DNA of 35,853 bases from Thermoplasmata archaeon (GTDB lineage Archaea; Thermoplasmatota; Thermoplasmata; Lutacidiplasmatales; UBA184): contig JAKACD010000012.1 in NCBI GenBank assembly GCA_021821785.1, positions 1 to 35,853 of the forward strand. Reading direction: 5' to 3'. Of the stretch, positions 15,174 through 22,236 are shown one piece after another. The stretch's first letter is position 1, and each line of letters starts with the position of its first letter. The notes under the pieces were generated by a model. The model had not been told where the DNA came from. It searched no databases and saw only the letters and a list, made by a program, of their open reading frames with translations. The translations under genes were made by a program, and so were the position numbers.

Positions 15174-15488
15174 TCAGCCGAAGGTATACCGAATCCCGAA
15201 CGGCCCCCGGGGCAGGTGCCAGGTGACCGAGCCCTGGTCGCAGGCGATATCGCACGCCCCGCACTCCACGCAATCCTCGTAGCGGAAGACGAGCCGCCCC
15301 TCGATCCGCTCGTAGCACTTCGCCGGGCAGACGAACGTGCAGTGCGAATGCGGGCACTGCGCACAGATCTCGGGCTTGACCGTGATGTGCGCGTGGTCCT
15401 TCGTGTCGGTCGTGTAGCGGAGCGTGCCGAGGCGCCGCTTTACCTCGACGAACTCGACCGGTGCGGAGGCTACGGCAGCCCCGACCAT
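15174..15488 (-). CDS. fixX: FixX-like ferredoxin
   Basis: Ferredoxin-like partner of FixC/ETF-quinone oxidoreductase. The 104-residue product has a 4Fe-4S motif C73-x2-C76-x2-C79-x3-C83 with Asp in place of the usual Pro after the last Cys, and further Cys at 42, 45, 50, 54 and 58. The C-terminus LPRGPFGIRYTFG is the typical FixX ending. It follows malate dehydrogenase by 24 nt. No fixA, fixB or fixC gene lies in the window, so its flavoprotein partner must be elsewhere. Confidence 0.88.
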   Translation of the reverse strand: MVGAAVASAPVEFVEVKRRLGTLRYTTDTKDHAHITVKPEICAQCPHSHCTFVCPAKCYERIEGRLVFRYEDCVECGACDIACDQGSVTWHLPRGPFGIRYTFG

Positions 15489-15512
15489 CGCGCGACGACC
15501 CCACCTCGTCCC

Positions 15513-16457
15513 TTAGGACGGCAGCTTTGCCAGGATCGCGAGGTCGGCGCGCACCGCCTCGACGCTCGCGTGGAACGCCGCGCGCTCCGCTTCGGAGAGC
15601 TCGACCGGAACGACGCGTTCGACCCCGTTGCGGCCGAGGACGATCGGCACGCCGATGTAGACGTCCTTCTCGCCGAACTCGCCGTCGAGGTAGGCGCTCG
15701 CCGGGATCAGTCGGTGCTCGTCCTTCGCGATCGCCCGGACCAGCTCCGCCTGGCTGGCCGCCGGGGCGTAGTAGGCGCTGCCCATCTTGAGCAGGTTGAC
15801 GATCTCCCCACCGCCCTTCTTCGTCCGTTCGACGATCGCCGCGAGCTTGTCGGCGGCGAGGAGCCGCGTGAGCGGCACCCCGGCGACGCTCGTGAGCGAC
15901 AGCAGCGGGACCATCGTGTCGCCGTGGGTTCCGAGCACGAAGCCGGTCACATCGCGGGGCGCCACGTGCAGCTCGTCGGCGACGAACCAGCGGAACCGCG
16001 CGGTGTCGAGCGTACCGGACTCCCCGAACACGCGGTGCGACGGGAACCCGCTCACCTTGCGGAAATAGTAGGTCATCACGTCGACCGGGTTCGTCACGAC
16101 CACGCAGACCGCGTTCGGCGCCTTCTGGCGGACCGCCTCGGCGTGCGACTTCACGATCCCGGCGTTCTTCTCGAGGAGGTCGGAGCGGCTCATCCCGGGC
16201 TTCCGGGCGAGCCCGGCGGTCTCGACCACGACGTCGGCCCCCGCGAGCCCGTCGAGCGAGGTCGTACCGGTGATCCGGGTCGCGAACGGCACGATCGGCG
16301 CCGACTCCTGGATGTCGAGCGCCTTGCCCTGGGGCAACCCATCGATGATGTCGATCAGCACGACCTCCCGAGCGAGGTCGGCCTCCGCGAGCCGCTGCGC
16401 GAGCGTTCCTCCGATGTTCCCGGCGCCGAGCACGACGATCTTGTTGAGCCCGCTCAT
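15513..16457 (-). CDS. mdh: malate dehydrogenase (LDH-like family)
   Basis: Cytoplasmic NAD-dependent oxidation of malate to oxaloacetate. The 314-residue product has the Rossmann motif GAGNIGGTLA (11-20), Asp36 at the end of strand 2 (favours NAD over NADP), Arg85 and Arg91 in LARKPGMSR (Arg85 marks malate rather than lactate specificity), Asn123, Arg154 and catalytic His178 in GTHGDT. The segment ESGTLDTARFR is more lactate-dehydrogenase-like than usual for this group. ATG 16455-16457 has AGGAGAT just upstream. Confidence 0.94.
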   Translation of the reverse strand: MSGLNKIVVLGAGNIGGTLAQRLAEADLAREVVLIDIIDGLPQGKALDIQESAPIVPFATRITGTTSLDGLAGADVVVETAGLARKPGMSRSDLLEKNAGIVKSHAEAVRQKAPNAVCVVVTNPVDVMTYYFRKVSGFPSHRVFGESGTLDTARFRWFVADELHVAPRDVTGFVLGTHGDTMVPLLSLTSVAGVPLTRLLAADKLAAIVERTKKGGGEIVNLLKMGSAYYAPAASQAELVRAIAKDEHRLIPASAYLDGEFGEKDVYIGVPIVLGRNGVERVVPVELSEAERAAFHASVEAVRADLAILAKLPS

Positions 16458-16492
16458 GGTATCTCCTACGGCCCGTCTGCACCCCTCCCGGG

Positions 16493-16499
16493 CTTAAAC
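16493..16499 (-). promoter_or_regulatory. TATA box of mdh-fixX
   Basis: Minus-strand GTTTAAG lies 36-42 nt upstream of the mdh ATG; transcription would start near 16470 with a short leader containing AGGAG. Confidence 0.5.
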
Positions 16500-16578
16500 G
16501 TCAGCGGCCCGGGGGCGGGTATCCACGGCCCGCTCCTCCGCCGAAAAGTTGATTCTCCGCCCCGGCCGTTCGCCGCCA

Positions 16579-16824
16579 ATGGTCGACGTCGACTCCGTGC
16601 TCCTGAGCCTGCAGGAGCGCGACAAGTGGCGACGGAGGATGGAGGTCCTCGAGCGGTCGCTCGGGGAGATTCGCGACCGGCGGCACCGGCTCGAGGTTCG
16701 GCTGCGACGGATCAAGAAGGAGCTCGCTCGCGTCCGAGTCACGTTCGAGGCGGTCCACGACATGGGGCGGTCCGCCCGCCCGAAGGAGGTGAACGGTGTC
16801 CCGCGCAGCGCTCCCCTCCGATAG
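16579..16824 (+). CDS. small coiled-coil protein 1
   Basis: No family recognised. The product of about 81 residues is highly charged and predicted to be an almost continuous coiled coil (about 5-60) rich in Arg, Glu and Leu in heptads. ATG 16579 is preferred; an in-frame start at 16549 adds ten residues. It overlaps the next small coiled-coil gene by 29 bases, and the two are probably translated together and may form a heteromer (inference). It heads a run with panE and pgk. Confidence 0.65.
   Translation: MVDVDSVLLSLQERDKWRRRMEVLERSLGEIRDRRHRLEVRLRRIKKELARVRVTFEAVHDMGRSARPKEVNGVPRSAPLR
16785..16792 (+). promoter_or_regulatory. perfect ribosome binding site GGAGGTGA
   Basis: GGAGGTGA matches the anti-Shine-Dalgarno end of archaeal 16S rRNA and stands 3 nt before GTG 16796, inside the previous gene. 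It decides the start of the second coiled-coil gene and supports that both are real. Confidence 0.75.
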
Positions 16825-17020
16825 CCCGGAGACGCTGCTCGCGACCCATCGCGAGGTCGAGGCCGAGCTCGAGCGACTGCGACGGGAGGAGGAGTACCTT
16901 CTGCTCAAGGTCCGCCAGGCCCGCGAACAGGTCCGGTACTACGAAGGGCTGCTCACGCTGCTGCGGCGGGACTGGGGCAAGACGCCCGGGCTCTCCGACC
17001 TGGTCCGGCGACTCGGATAG
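16796..17020 (+). CDS. small coiled-coil protein 2
   Basis: No family recognised. The 74-residue product is a charged alpha-helical coiled coil (about 12-58) ending in a polar segment with GKTPGLSDLVRRLG. The GTG start is fixed by a perfect GGAGGTGA. It overlaps coiled-coil gene 1 and precedes panE by 12 nt. The paired small coiled-coil design resembles prefoldin-like or structural partner pairs in shape only; no homology is claimed. Confidence 0.7.
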   Translation: MSRAALPSDSPETLLATHREVEAELERLRREEEYLLLKVRQAREQVRYYEGLLTLLRRDWGKTPGLSDLVRRLG

Positions 17021-17032
17021 GTCGGGCGGTCC

Positions 17033-17983
17033 GTGCAGATCGTCGTCTACGGCGGCGGGGCCGTCGGGAGCCTCTTCGCCGCTCGGCTGGCCCGGGCCGG
17101 CCACTCGATCCTCCTCATCGCCCGGCCCGACCACGTCCGCGCGATCGCCGAGCGGGGCCTGCGGGTCGAGGGGACGACCGAGGAGTCGGTCCGGCTCACG
17201 GCCGCCTCCGAGATCGCTACCGGGTCGGGAGCCGAAGCCGCGCTGCTGACCGTGAAGACCTTCGACCTCGCCGACGCCGCGCGCCGGCTTGCCCGCGCTC
17301 TCCCGACCCCCGTGCCGACCCTCCTGCCGCAGAACGGCCTCGGGGTCGAGACGCTGGCCGAGGAGGGGCTCGCGGCCGGGGGCTGGCGCGCCCCGGCCGA
17401 TTGGACCGTCCGGGCCGTGAGCACGGTACCGGCGACGTGGATCGCCCCCGGGGTCGTCCGGGCCGCCGGGACCGGGGAGCTCCTCTTGCCCGGTCCGTCC
17501 GGCACGGGCAAGGACGCCCTCGTCGGTCGGTTCGAGCGGCTCTTCGCAGGGGCGGGGATCCCCACCCGTCTCGTCCCGGAGTTCGACCGGGAGGTCTGGC
17601 GGAAGGCCCTCGTCAACGCCGCCATCAATCCGGTGACCGCCGTCCGGGGCGTCCCGAACGGCCGGTTGATGGACGAGCCGCTCCGTTCCGAGGCGCTCGG
17701 GCTCCTTCGAGAGGCGCTCGCGGCCGCCCGGGCCAACGGCTTCGACTTCTCGGAATCGGAAGCGGTCCGCGATCTCGAGCGCATCGCCCGGGCGACCGCA
17801 ACGAACCGATCGAGCATGCTCCAGGATATCGAGCGGGGCCGACCGACGGAGATCGATGCGATCTCGGGGGAGCTCCTCCGCCGGGCGGGCGCGCACGGCC
17901 TCGACCTGCCGCTCACCCGGAAGATCATCGCCGAGGTCCAGCGCCGGGCGACTGGTCGTGCCGGTCGCCCACAACCCTCTTAG
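17033..17983 (+). CDS. panE: 2-dehydropantoate 2-reductase (ketopantoate reductase)
   Basis: NADPH-dependent reduction of ketopantoate to pantoate for coenzyme A synthesis. The 316-residue product has an N-terminal Rossmann motif GGGAVGSLFAARLA (about 8-21), the LLPQNGLGV nucleotide-site segment, the catalytic-Lys motif WRKALVNAAINPVTA and the C-terminal SSMLQDIERGRPTEIDAISG signature. It starts at GTG 17033, 12 nt after the coiled-coil gene, and pgk follows 22 nt later. Confidence 0.93.
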   Translation: MQIVVYGGGAVGSLFAARLARAGHSILLIARPDHVRAIAERGLRVEGTTEESVRLTAASEIATGSGAEAALLTVKTFDLADAARRLARALPTPVPTLLPQNGLGVETLAEEGLAAGGWRAPADWTVRAVSTVPATWIAPGVVRAAGTGELLLPGPSGTGKDALVGRFERLFAGAGIPTRLVPEFDREVWRKALVNAAINPVTAVRGVPNGRLMDEPLRSEALGLLREALAAARANGFDFSESEAVRDLERIARATATNRSSMLQDIERGRPTEIDAISGELLRRAGAHGLDLPLTRKIIAEVQRRATGRAGRPQPS

Positions 17984-18005
17984 TGGCCTACCCGGTCCGG
18001 CCGCT

Positions 18006-19187
18006 ATGGCGCAGAAGAAGGGGCTCGCCTCCGCCCCAGTTCGGGGCCGAAGGGTCCTCGTTCGGGTCGATTTCAACGTTCCCCAGGAGCCGAACGGCCA
18101 GGTCGCGGACGATCGCCGGATCGTGGAGGCGCTGCCGACGCTCAACCATCTGCGGGCGGCCGGTGCGCGTACGATCCTGATGAGCCACCTCGGTCGGCCC
18201 GAGGGCCATCACGACCCCCGGTTCTCCCTTCGGCCGGTCGTCCATCGGCTGAGCGCGATCCTCGGCCAGCCGGTCCCGCTCGCGGACGACATCATCGGCG
18301 TCCACGCCCTCGAGCAGACCGCGCGCCTGCAGAACGGCCAGTTCCTGATGCTCGAGAACCTCCGGTTCCACCCGGGCGAGGAGGCGAACGACCCGGCCTT
18401 CGCCGCCCAGCTCGCGCATCTCGGCGAGCTGTTCGTCGAGGACGCCTTCGGCACGGTCCACCGGGCGCACGCGTCGACGGTCGGGGTGCCGCAGCGGGTC
18501 CCGGCGTTCGCGGGCTTGCTCGTCGAACGCGAGCTCCGGGAACTGTCGAAGCTGATCGAGGACCCTCCCCAGCCGTACGTCGTCCTGCTCGGCGGGGCGA
18601 AGGTCGCCGACAAGCTGCCGTTCCTCGCCAGCTTCTGCGGGCGGGCCCGGACGATCGCGATCGGGGGCGCGCTCGCGTTCCCGTTCCTGCGCGCCCAAGG
18701 CCACGACCTGGGCGCGAGCCTCGCGGAGCCCGGCCTCGAGAAGGCGGCGGATGAGTTCCTCCACCGGGCCGAGGCCGCGGGAACGGAGCTGCTCTTCCCC
18801 GTCGACCTGGTCGTCGAGCGACCGGGGGTCGTCGGCGCCGAGACCCATCCCGTCTCGGCGATCCCGCGGGATGCGAGCGCGTGCGACATCGGCCCCGAGA
18901 CGCGCGCCCGGTTCGCCGCCCGGATCGACGGCTCGAAGACCGTCTTCTGGAACGGCCCGCTCGGGCGGGCCGAGGACTCTCGCTTCCGGGCCGGTACCCG
19001 CGAGGTGCTCTCCCGGCTCGGGTCGGTCGCCGGCTATCACGTGGCGGCGGGGGGCGACTCGGCCCGCATCGCCCACGACCTCGGGGTGACGGAGAGCTTC
19101 CAGTTCATCTCGACGGGCGGGGGCGCCGCGCTCGAGTTCGTCCAGGGGCTCTCGCTGCCCGGCCTCGCGGTGCTGCCCGACGCGTGA
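18006..19187 (+). CDS. pgk: phosphoglycerate kinase
   Basis: Interconverts 1,3-bisphosphoglycerate and 3-phosphoglycerate with ADP/ATP in central carbon metabolism. The 393-residue product has all hallmark motifs: RVDFNVP near the N-terminus, SHLGRP, LLENLRFHPGEE, LLGGAKVADKL, FWNGPLG and the nucleotide-binding STGGGAALEF near the C-terminus. ATG 18006 is chosen; an in-frame extension to 17856 would lie inside panE. Its 3' end overlaps the tail of the convergent cutA frame by 83 bases. Confidence 0.96.
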   Translation: MAQKKGLASAPVRGRRVLVRVDFNVPQEPNGQVADDRRIVEALPTLNHLRAAGARTILMSHLGRPEGHHDPRFSLRPVVHRLSAILGQPVPLADDIIGVHALEQTARLQNGQFLMLENLRFHPGEEANDPAFAAQLAHLGELFVEDAFGTVHRAHASTVGVPQRVPAFAGLLVERELRELSKLIEDPPQPYVVLLGGAKVADKLPFLASFCGRARTIAIGGALAFPFLRAQGHDLGASLAEPGLEKAADEFLHRAEAAGTELLFPVDLVVERPGVVGAETHPVSAIPRDASACDIGPETRARFAARIDGSKTVFWNGPLGRAEDSRFRAGTREVLSRLGSVAGYHVAAGGDSARIAHDLGVTESFQFISTGGGAALEFVQGLSLPGLAVLPDA

Positions 19188-19566
19188 TCCCCCCGCCGAG
19201 AGGCGGCGGGGGACTGTCGGCATCGAGCGTCTCGGCCAGGTACCGCAGGTAGGCCGGCGCCACGCGGGGCACGTCGACCTCGGCGATCTCGGGGACCGCG
19301 TAGGGGTGGTTTTCCGAGAGGAACGTGAAGAGAGCGCCGACCCGCTTCGGGACCGTCTTGAACAGGACGAGCACCTCGTCGGCCGTCTCGACCCGGCCGT
19401 TCCAGCGGTACCGCGCGTCGATCGCGACCAGCTGGGCGCAGGCCACGAGACCTCGGGCGAGCGCACCGTCCACGGCGGTGAGCGCCGCGGCGCGAGCGGG
19501 ATACGTCGTGAGAACGATCCGCATCGGGCCGACCGCCCGGACCGGGTCGAGCGGGTACGGGCTCAT
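19105..19566 (-). CDS. cutA: CutA1-like divalent ion tolerance protein, extended C-terminus
   Basis: Small trimeric CutA family. The core MRIVLTTYPARAAALTAV through YRWNGRVETADEVLVLFKT and ENHPYAVPEIAEVDVPRVAPAYLRYL is complete. ATG 19566 overlaps the DP1 stop (ATGA) and is used here; ATG 19524 would start at the core. After YLAETLDA, where CutA usually ends, the frame runs on for about 40 basic, proline-rich residues over the convergent pgk 3' end and a GC hairpin. That tail may be a by-product of a lost stop. The physiological role of CutA is not settled. Confidence 0.85.
   Translation of the reverse strand: MSPYPLDPVRAVGPMRIVLTTYPARAAALTAVDGALARGLVACAQLVAIDARYRWNGRVETADEVLVLFKTVPKRVGALFTFLSENHPYAVPEIAEVDVPRVAPAYLRYLAETLDADSPPPPLGGGITRRAAPRGRAARAPGRTRARRPRPSR
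19189..19211. terminator. GC hairpin with GAGA loop between convergent genes
   Basis: CCGCC-GAGA-GGCGG, extended by CCCC/GGGG across a single bulged C, begins one base after the pgk stop. The GNRA-type tetraloop makes it a stable RNA hairpin. It could end pgk transcription or stabilise its 3' end. On the minus strand it lies inside the extended cutA frame. Confidence 0.45.
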
Positions 19567-21074
19567 GCGCCCACCGGCTCGATCCGGGGCGCTCCCCCGG
19601 TGAAGTCGAGCGTGACGAGCCCGAGGTTCGAGAGGTCGACGACCGCCGCGCGCGCCGGGACCGGCGAGATGTTGCGCATGCGCTGGTACTCGGTCTCCGC
19701 CTGCCAGGTCGACGCGTTCAGGAGCAGGACGTCCCGGTAGCGATCGACGCCGTAGGTGTGGGCATGCCCCGTGACGAGGATATCGGGCGCGGGATCGATG
19801 ACCATCCCATCGCGGGGCAGCGGCGCGAGCGGGGTCCGATCCCCGTAGATCGGGGCCAGGTGGCGCATCTGGAGCATCCGTCGCATCACCTCGGTCGGGC
19901 GGGCGTACGAGGCGCCGGGCAACGCGGGAATGAGATCGTCGAAGCTGCGGCCATGATACGCTTCGATCACGACCCCATCGAGCGCGAACGTCGAGGGGTT
20001 CCCGAGCACCCGCACGTTCGGCGGAAGGTCCTTCACGAGCGCGGAGGAGAGCGGGGGCTGCGGCTCCGCGGGGCAGACGGCGTCGTGGTTCCCCGGCACC
20101 GCCACGACCGTGAGTCGCTCGGGGAGCTCGTGGAGCCGACGGCCGAGCTCGGCGTACTGCTCGACGACGTCCGAGATCGCGAGGTCCCGCTCCTGCCGTG
20201 GATAGACGCCGATGCCGTCGACGAGGTCGCCGGCGATGACGACGTGGTCGATCGAGGCGGCCAGCTCCGCGAACGGGCCCTTCCCCTGGAGGAATTCGAC
20301 GAGGCCGGCCCACGACTCGGAGAGGAACGACCGGCTGCCGAGGTGAAGGTCGGAGAGGAAGATCGCCCGACGGGGGGTGGGGGCGCGGCCGAGCGGGCGG
20401 CTCACCGGCACGTCCGGCCGTTCCACGGCGGCGACCCGCGGCAGGCGGTGGGGCTCCTTCGAGAACTGAAGGTGGAGCCCGACGACCTCGTCGGGCAGGA
20501 ACTGCAATCGGCTCCCGGGGGAGTCCTTCGGCACCAGGACCTCGATCGCGCCGGTCTCGTCGTCGAGGGTGAGGATGAGATGATGGCGCTGCGGGGTCTC
20601 CCGCACCTCTCGGACCATCGCGATCACGGACGCCTGCCCCTCGGAGACGTGCAGCTCCTGGATGGGCCGTAGGTTCGGGAGCTGGGGACGACCGCGGAGG
20701 AGGCGCGCGAGCCCTTGGAACCGCGACCGGAAGAGCACCTGATACGCGGCGATCGGCTGGGTCGCCACCGGTGGACCCGAGAACCCCTGGACGAGCAGTT
20801 CGAAGGGGGCGGCGTGGCGAGGGGCGGTCCGTTCGAGCTCGCCGCTGCGCGGCGGGGCCGGGCCGGCCGCTCGCGCTCGCCGTCGGCTCGCGAGGAGCGC
20901 CTCGACCATCTCGCGCGTGACGAACGGGGTGCCCCCCGGTGCGCGCTCCACGAGCTCGCGGGAGACGACGAGCGGCTGGTGGTCCGTGAGCAGGAGCTGG
21001 AGCGCCGCCGCCTCGACCAGCTTGTGGTGCTCCTCGAAGTAGTGGACGAGATGCGCGCGAAGGTCGCCGTCCAC
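19563..21074 (-). CDS. DNA polymerase D small subunit DP1 (3'-5' exonuclease)
   Basis: Proofreading subunit of the archaeal replicative polymerase PolD. The 503-residue product has an N-terminal helical region, an OB-fold (about 140-215) and a calcineurin-like phosphodiesterase domain with intact metal motifs SDLHLGS (241-247), GDLVDG (282-287), GNHDA and GHAHTYGVD, so the exonuclease should be active. The ending LLLNASTWQAETEYQRMRN is typical of DP1. GTG at 21072-21074 starts the frame. The large subunit DP2 is not in the window. cutA follows with an ATGA overlap. Confidence 0.95.
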   Translation of the reverse strand: MDGDLRAHLVHYFEEHHKLVEAAALQLLLTDHQPLVVSRELVERAPGGTPFVTREMVEALLASRRRARAAGPAPPRSGELERTAPRHAAPFELLVQGFSGPPVATQPIAAYQVLFRSRFQGLARLLRGRPQLPNLRPIQELHVSEGQASVIAMVREVRETPQRHHLILTLDDETGAIEVLVPKDSPGSRLQFLPDEVVGLHLQFSKEPHRLPRVAAVERPDVPVSRPLGRAPTPRRAIFLSDLHLGSRSFLSESWAGLVEFLQGKGPFAELAASIDHVVIAGDLVDGIGVYPRQERDLAISDVVEQYAELGRRLHELPERLTVVAVPGNHDAVCPAEPQPPLSSALVKDLPPNVRVLGNPSTFALDGVVIEAYHGRSFDDLIPALPGASYARPTEVMRRMLQMRHLAPIYGDRTPLAPLPRDGMVIDPAPDILVTGHAHTYGVDRYRDVLLLNASTWQAETEYQRMRNISPVPARAAVVDLSNLGLVTLDFTGGAPRIEPVGA

Positions 21075-21101
21075 TCCCTGCCCCCGAAGCGAACCGTCGA
21101 T

Positions 21102-21145
21102 CGGAGCGAGACGCTCCGAGCCCGAACGTTCGACGGAGCGAGACG
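21102..21145. repeat. repeat and inverted repeat in the DP1 leader
   Basis: CGGAGCGAGACG occurs at 21102-21113 and again at 21134-21145, 32 bp apart, about three helical turns. The first copy is part of CGGAGCG-AGA-CGCTCCG (21102-21118), a perfect 7-bp inverted repeat. Between them lies the palindrome CGAACGTTCG (21123-21132). The block is between the DP1 TATA-like element and start codon, so it could be an operator array or a leader RNA structure. Confidence 0.5.
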
Positions 21146-21150
21146 GCCGA

Positions 21151-21159
21151 GCTTATTTC
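21151..21159 (-). promoter_or_regulatory. TATA-like element of DP1
   Basis: Minus-strand GAAATAAGC lies about 80 nt upstream of the GTG, giving a leader of roughly 55 nt that contains the repeat block. Confidence 0.5.
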
Positions 21160-21210
21160 AACCCTCGGTCCGCGCCGGAGGCTGGGCGGGGCGGCCGGGT
21201 CGCGAACGCC

Positions 21211-21894
21211 CTAGCGGTACGACTCCTTCGCGTAGGAGGCGCCCTTCGGATACTTCTCCTTGAGGTGGGCGACGAACCCCTCGGGCGACCGCTCGAGATG
21301 GGCCCCGTACCATTGGACGACCACGTCCTTCAGGACCCGATGGAGGTCGGTGACCTTCACGTCGTCCTCCGCGGCGTCGAACAGGACCGCCTGGCTCATC
21401 ATCCGCATCCAGCCGGAGTACCGGTGGTAGCTCTCGCCGTCGCACCACTCGAAGATCCCGCGCAGGCGCGAGGTCCCTTCGGGGGCCCGGTAGTACCAGA
21501 ACCGGAGCGTGAACCCGACCCACCCGGCCGCCCGGTCGCCCAGCTCGATCGTCTTCACCGCGCCGAAGTCGAAGTTCTCCTTGAACGTCCACTTGGTCGG
21601 ATACTCGGCGAAGGTGGCAAAGAGCGTCTGCGACGGGTCGATCGAAAGGTGGACGCTGATCTCCTCGAACTGGTTGTGGACCTCCCAGAGGTCCTGGAGG
21701 ATCCGCTTGTTGAGCTCGGCGCGGTGACTGAGGTCCTCGCCGGTCTTCGCGCCTGCGCTCGCCTGGGTCTTGACGAGCTCCTGCTTGAGCGCGCTCACAA
21801 AATCGTCGTCCGCGAGCGGCGGTTCCGGGGCGGGAGTGCCGGGTTCGGGAACGTCACGGACGAGCGTCGGTTTACGAGCGGGATGACGAGCCAT
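21211..21894 (-). CDS. unknown 227-aa soluble protein
   Basis: I do not recognise a family. After a proline-rich N-terminus (1-30), the product is a mixed alpha/beta protein rich in aromatic residues, with segments EVHNQFEEISVHL, WVGFTLRFWYYR and YHRYSGWMRMMSQ. There is no signal peptide or membrane helix. It ends in a helical KEKYPKG region. It has its own strong TATA box, and sits between DP1 and the divergent dnaG, so a link to replication is conceivable only by position. Codon use looks like its neighbours. Confidence 0.85.
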   Translation of the reverse strand: MARHPARKPTLVRDVPEPGTPAPEPPLADDDFVSALKQELVKTQASAGAKTGEDLSHRAELNKRILQDLWEVHNQFEEISVHLSIDPSQTLFATFAEYPTKWTFKENFDFGAVKTIELGDRAAGWVGFTLRFWYYRAPEGTSRLRGIFEWCDGESYHRYSGWMRMMSQAVLFDAAEDDVKVTDLHRVLKDVVVQWYGAHLERSPEGFVAHLKEKYPKGASYAKESYR

Positions 21895-21930
21895 GGAAGT
21901 GTGTCTCCGTCGGCGGCGTAGAGGGGACCC

Positions 21931-21938
21931 ATATAAAG
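21931..21938 (-). promoter_or_regulatory. strong TATA box of the 227-aa gene
   Basis: Minus-strand CTTTATAT is the best TATA match in the window. It lies about 41 nt before the ATG at 21892-21894, giving a leader of about 15 nt. Confidence 0.7.
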
Positions 21939-22017
21939 ACTGTATCGGCGGATGGGCGGTGTCTCCACCGAGGGCGGGCGAACGGTGGCCGGGCGGGAAA
22001 CGGCCGGGGAGTCCCGC

Positions 22018-22024
22018 TTAAATA
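22018..22024 (+). promoter_or_regulatory. TATA box upstream of dnaG
   Basis: TTAAATA within GCTTAAATAGG. A start near 22045 would leave a leader of about 190 nt before the dnaG ATG, unusually long for this window. Confidence 0.55.
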
Positions 22025-22044
22025 GGCCGCTCGACTGGACGCCA

Positions 22045-22236
22045 CTGGAAAGCACCCCTCCGGGGACGGAAGGAGGACGACTCCCGACGTCGCCAGGAGA
22101 TCCGGAATCACGACTCATGTTCCGCCCTGACCCTTGTCGTAATCTCCGCGCATCGACCGGCGACGCTGGGACCGCCTGATCTTCGTCCTCGGGGACCCCG
22201 CCGAGCGGGGAGCACTTTCCCGAAGGAACCGAACCC
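22045..22236 (+). other. long leader or small transcript region before dnaG
   Basis: No convincing gene is seen. It contains a short frame, ATG 22118 to TGA 22179 (20 codons), and GC-rich inverted stretches. It may be a 5' untranslated region, a leader peptide or a small RNA; the sequence does not decide. Confidence 0.3.

Noticed and set aside
14793-17249. 818-codon plus-strand frame crossing gtrA, fixX, mdh and the coiled-coil genes
   Set aside because: Low-complexity Arg/Pro/Ser composition and it crosses well-supported genes on both strands.
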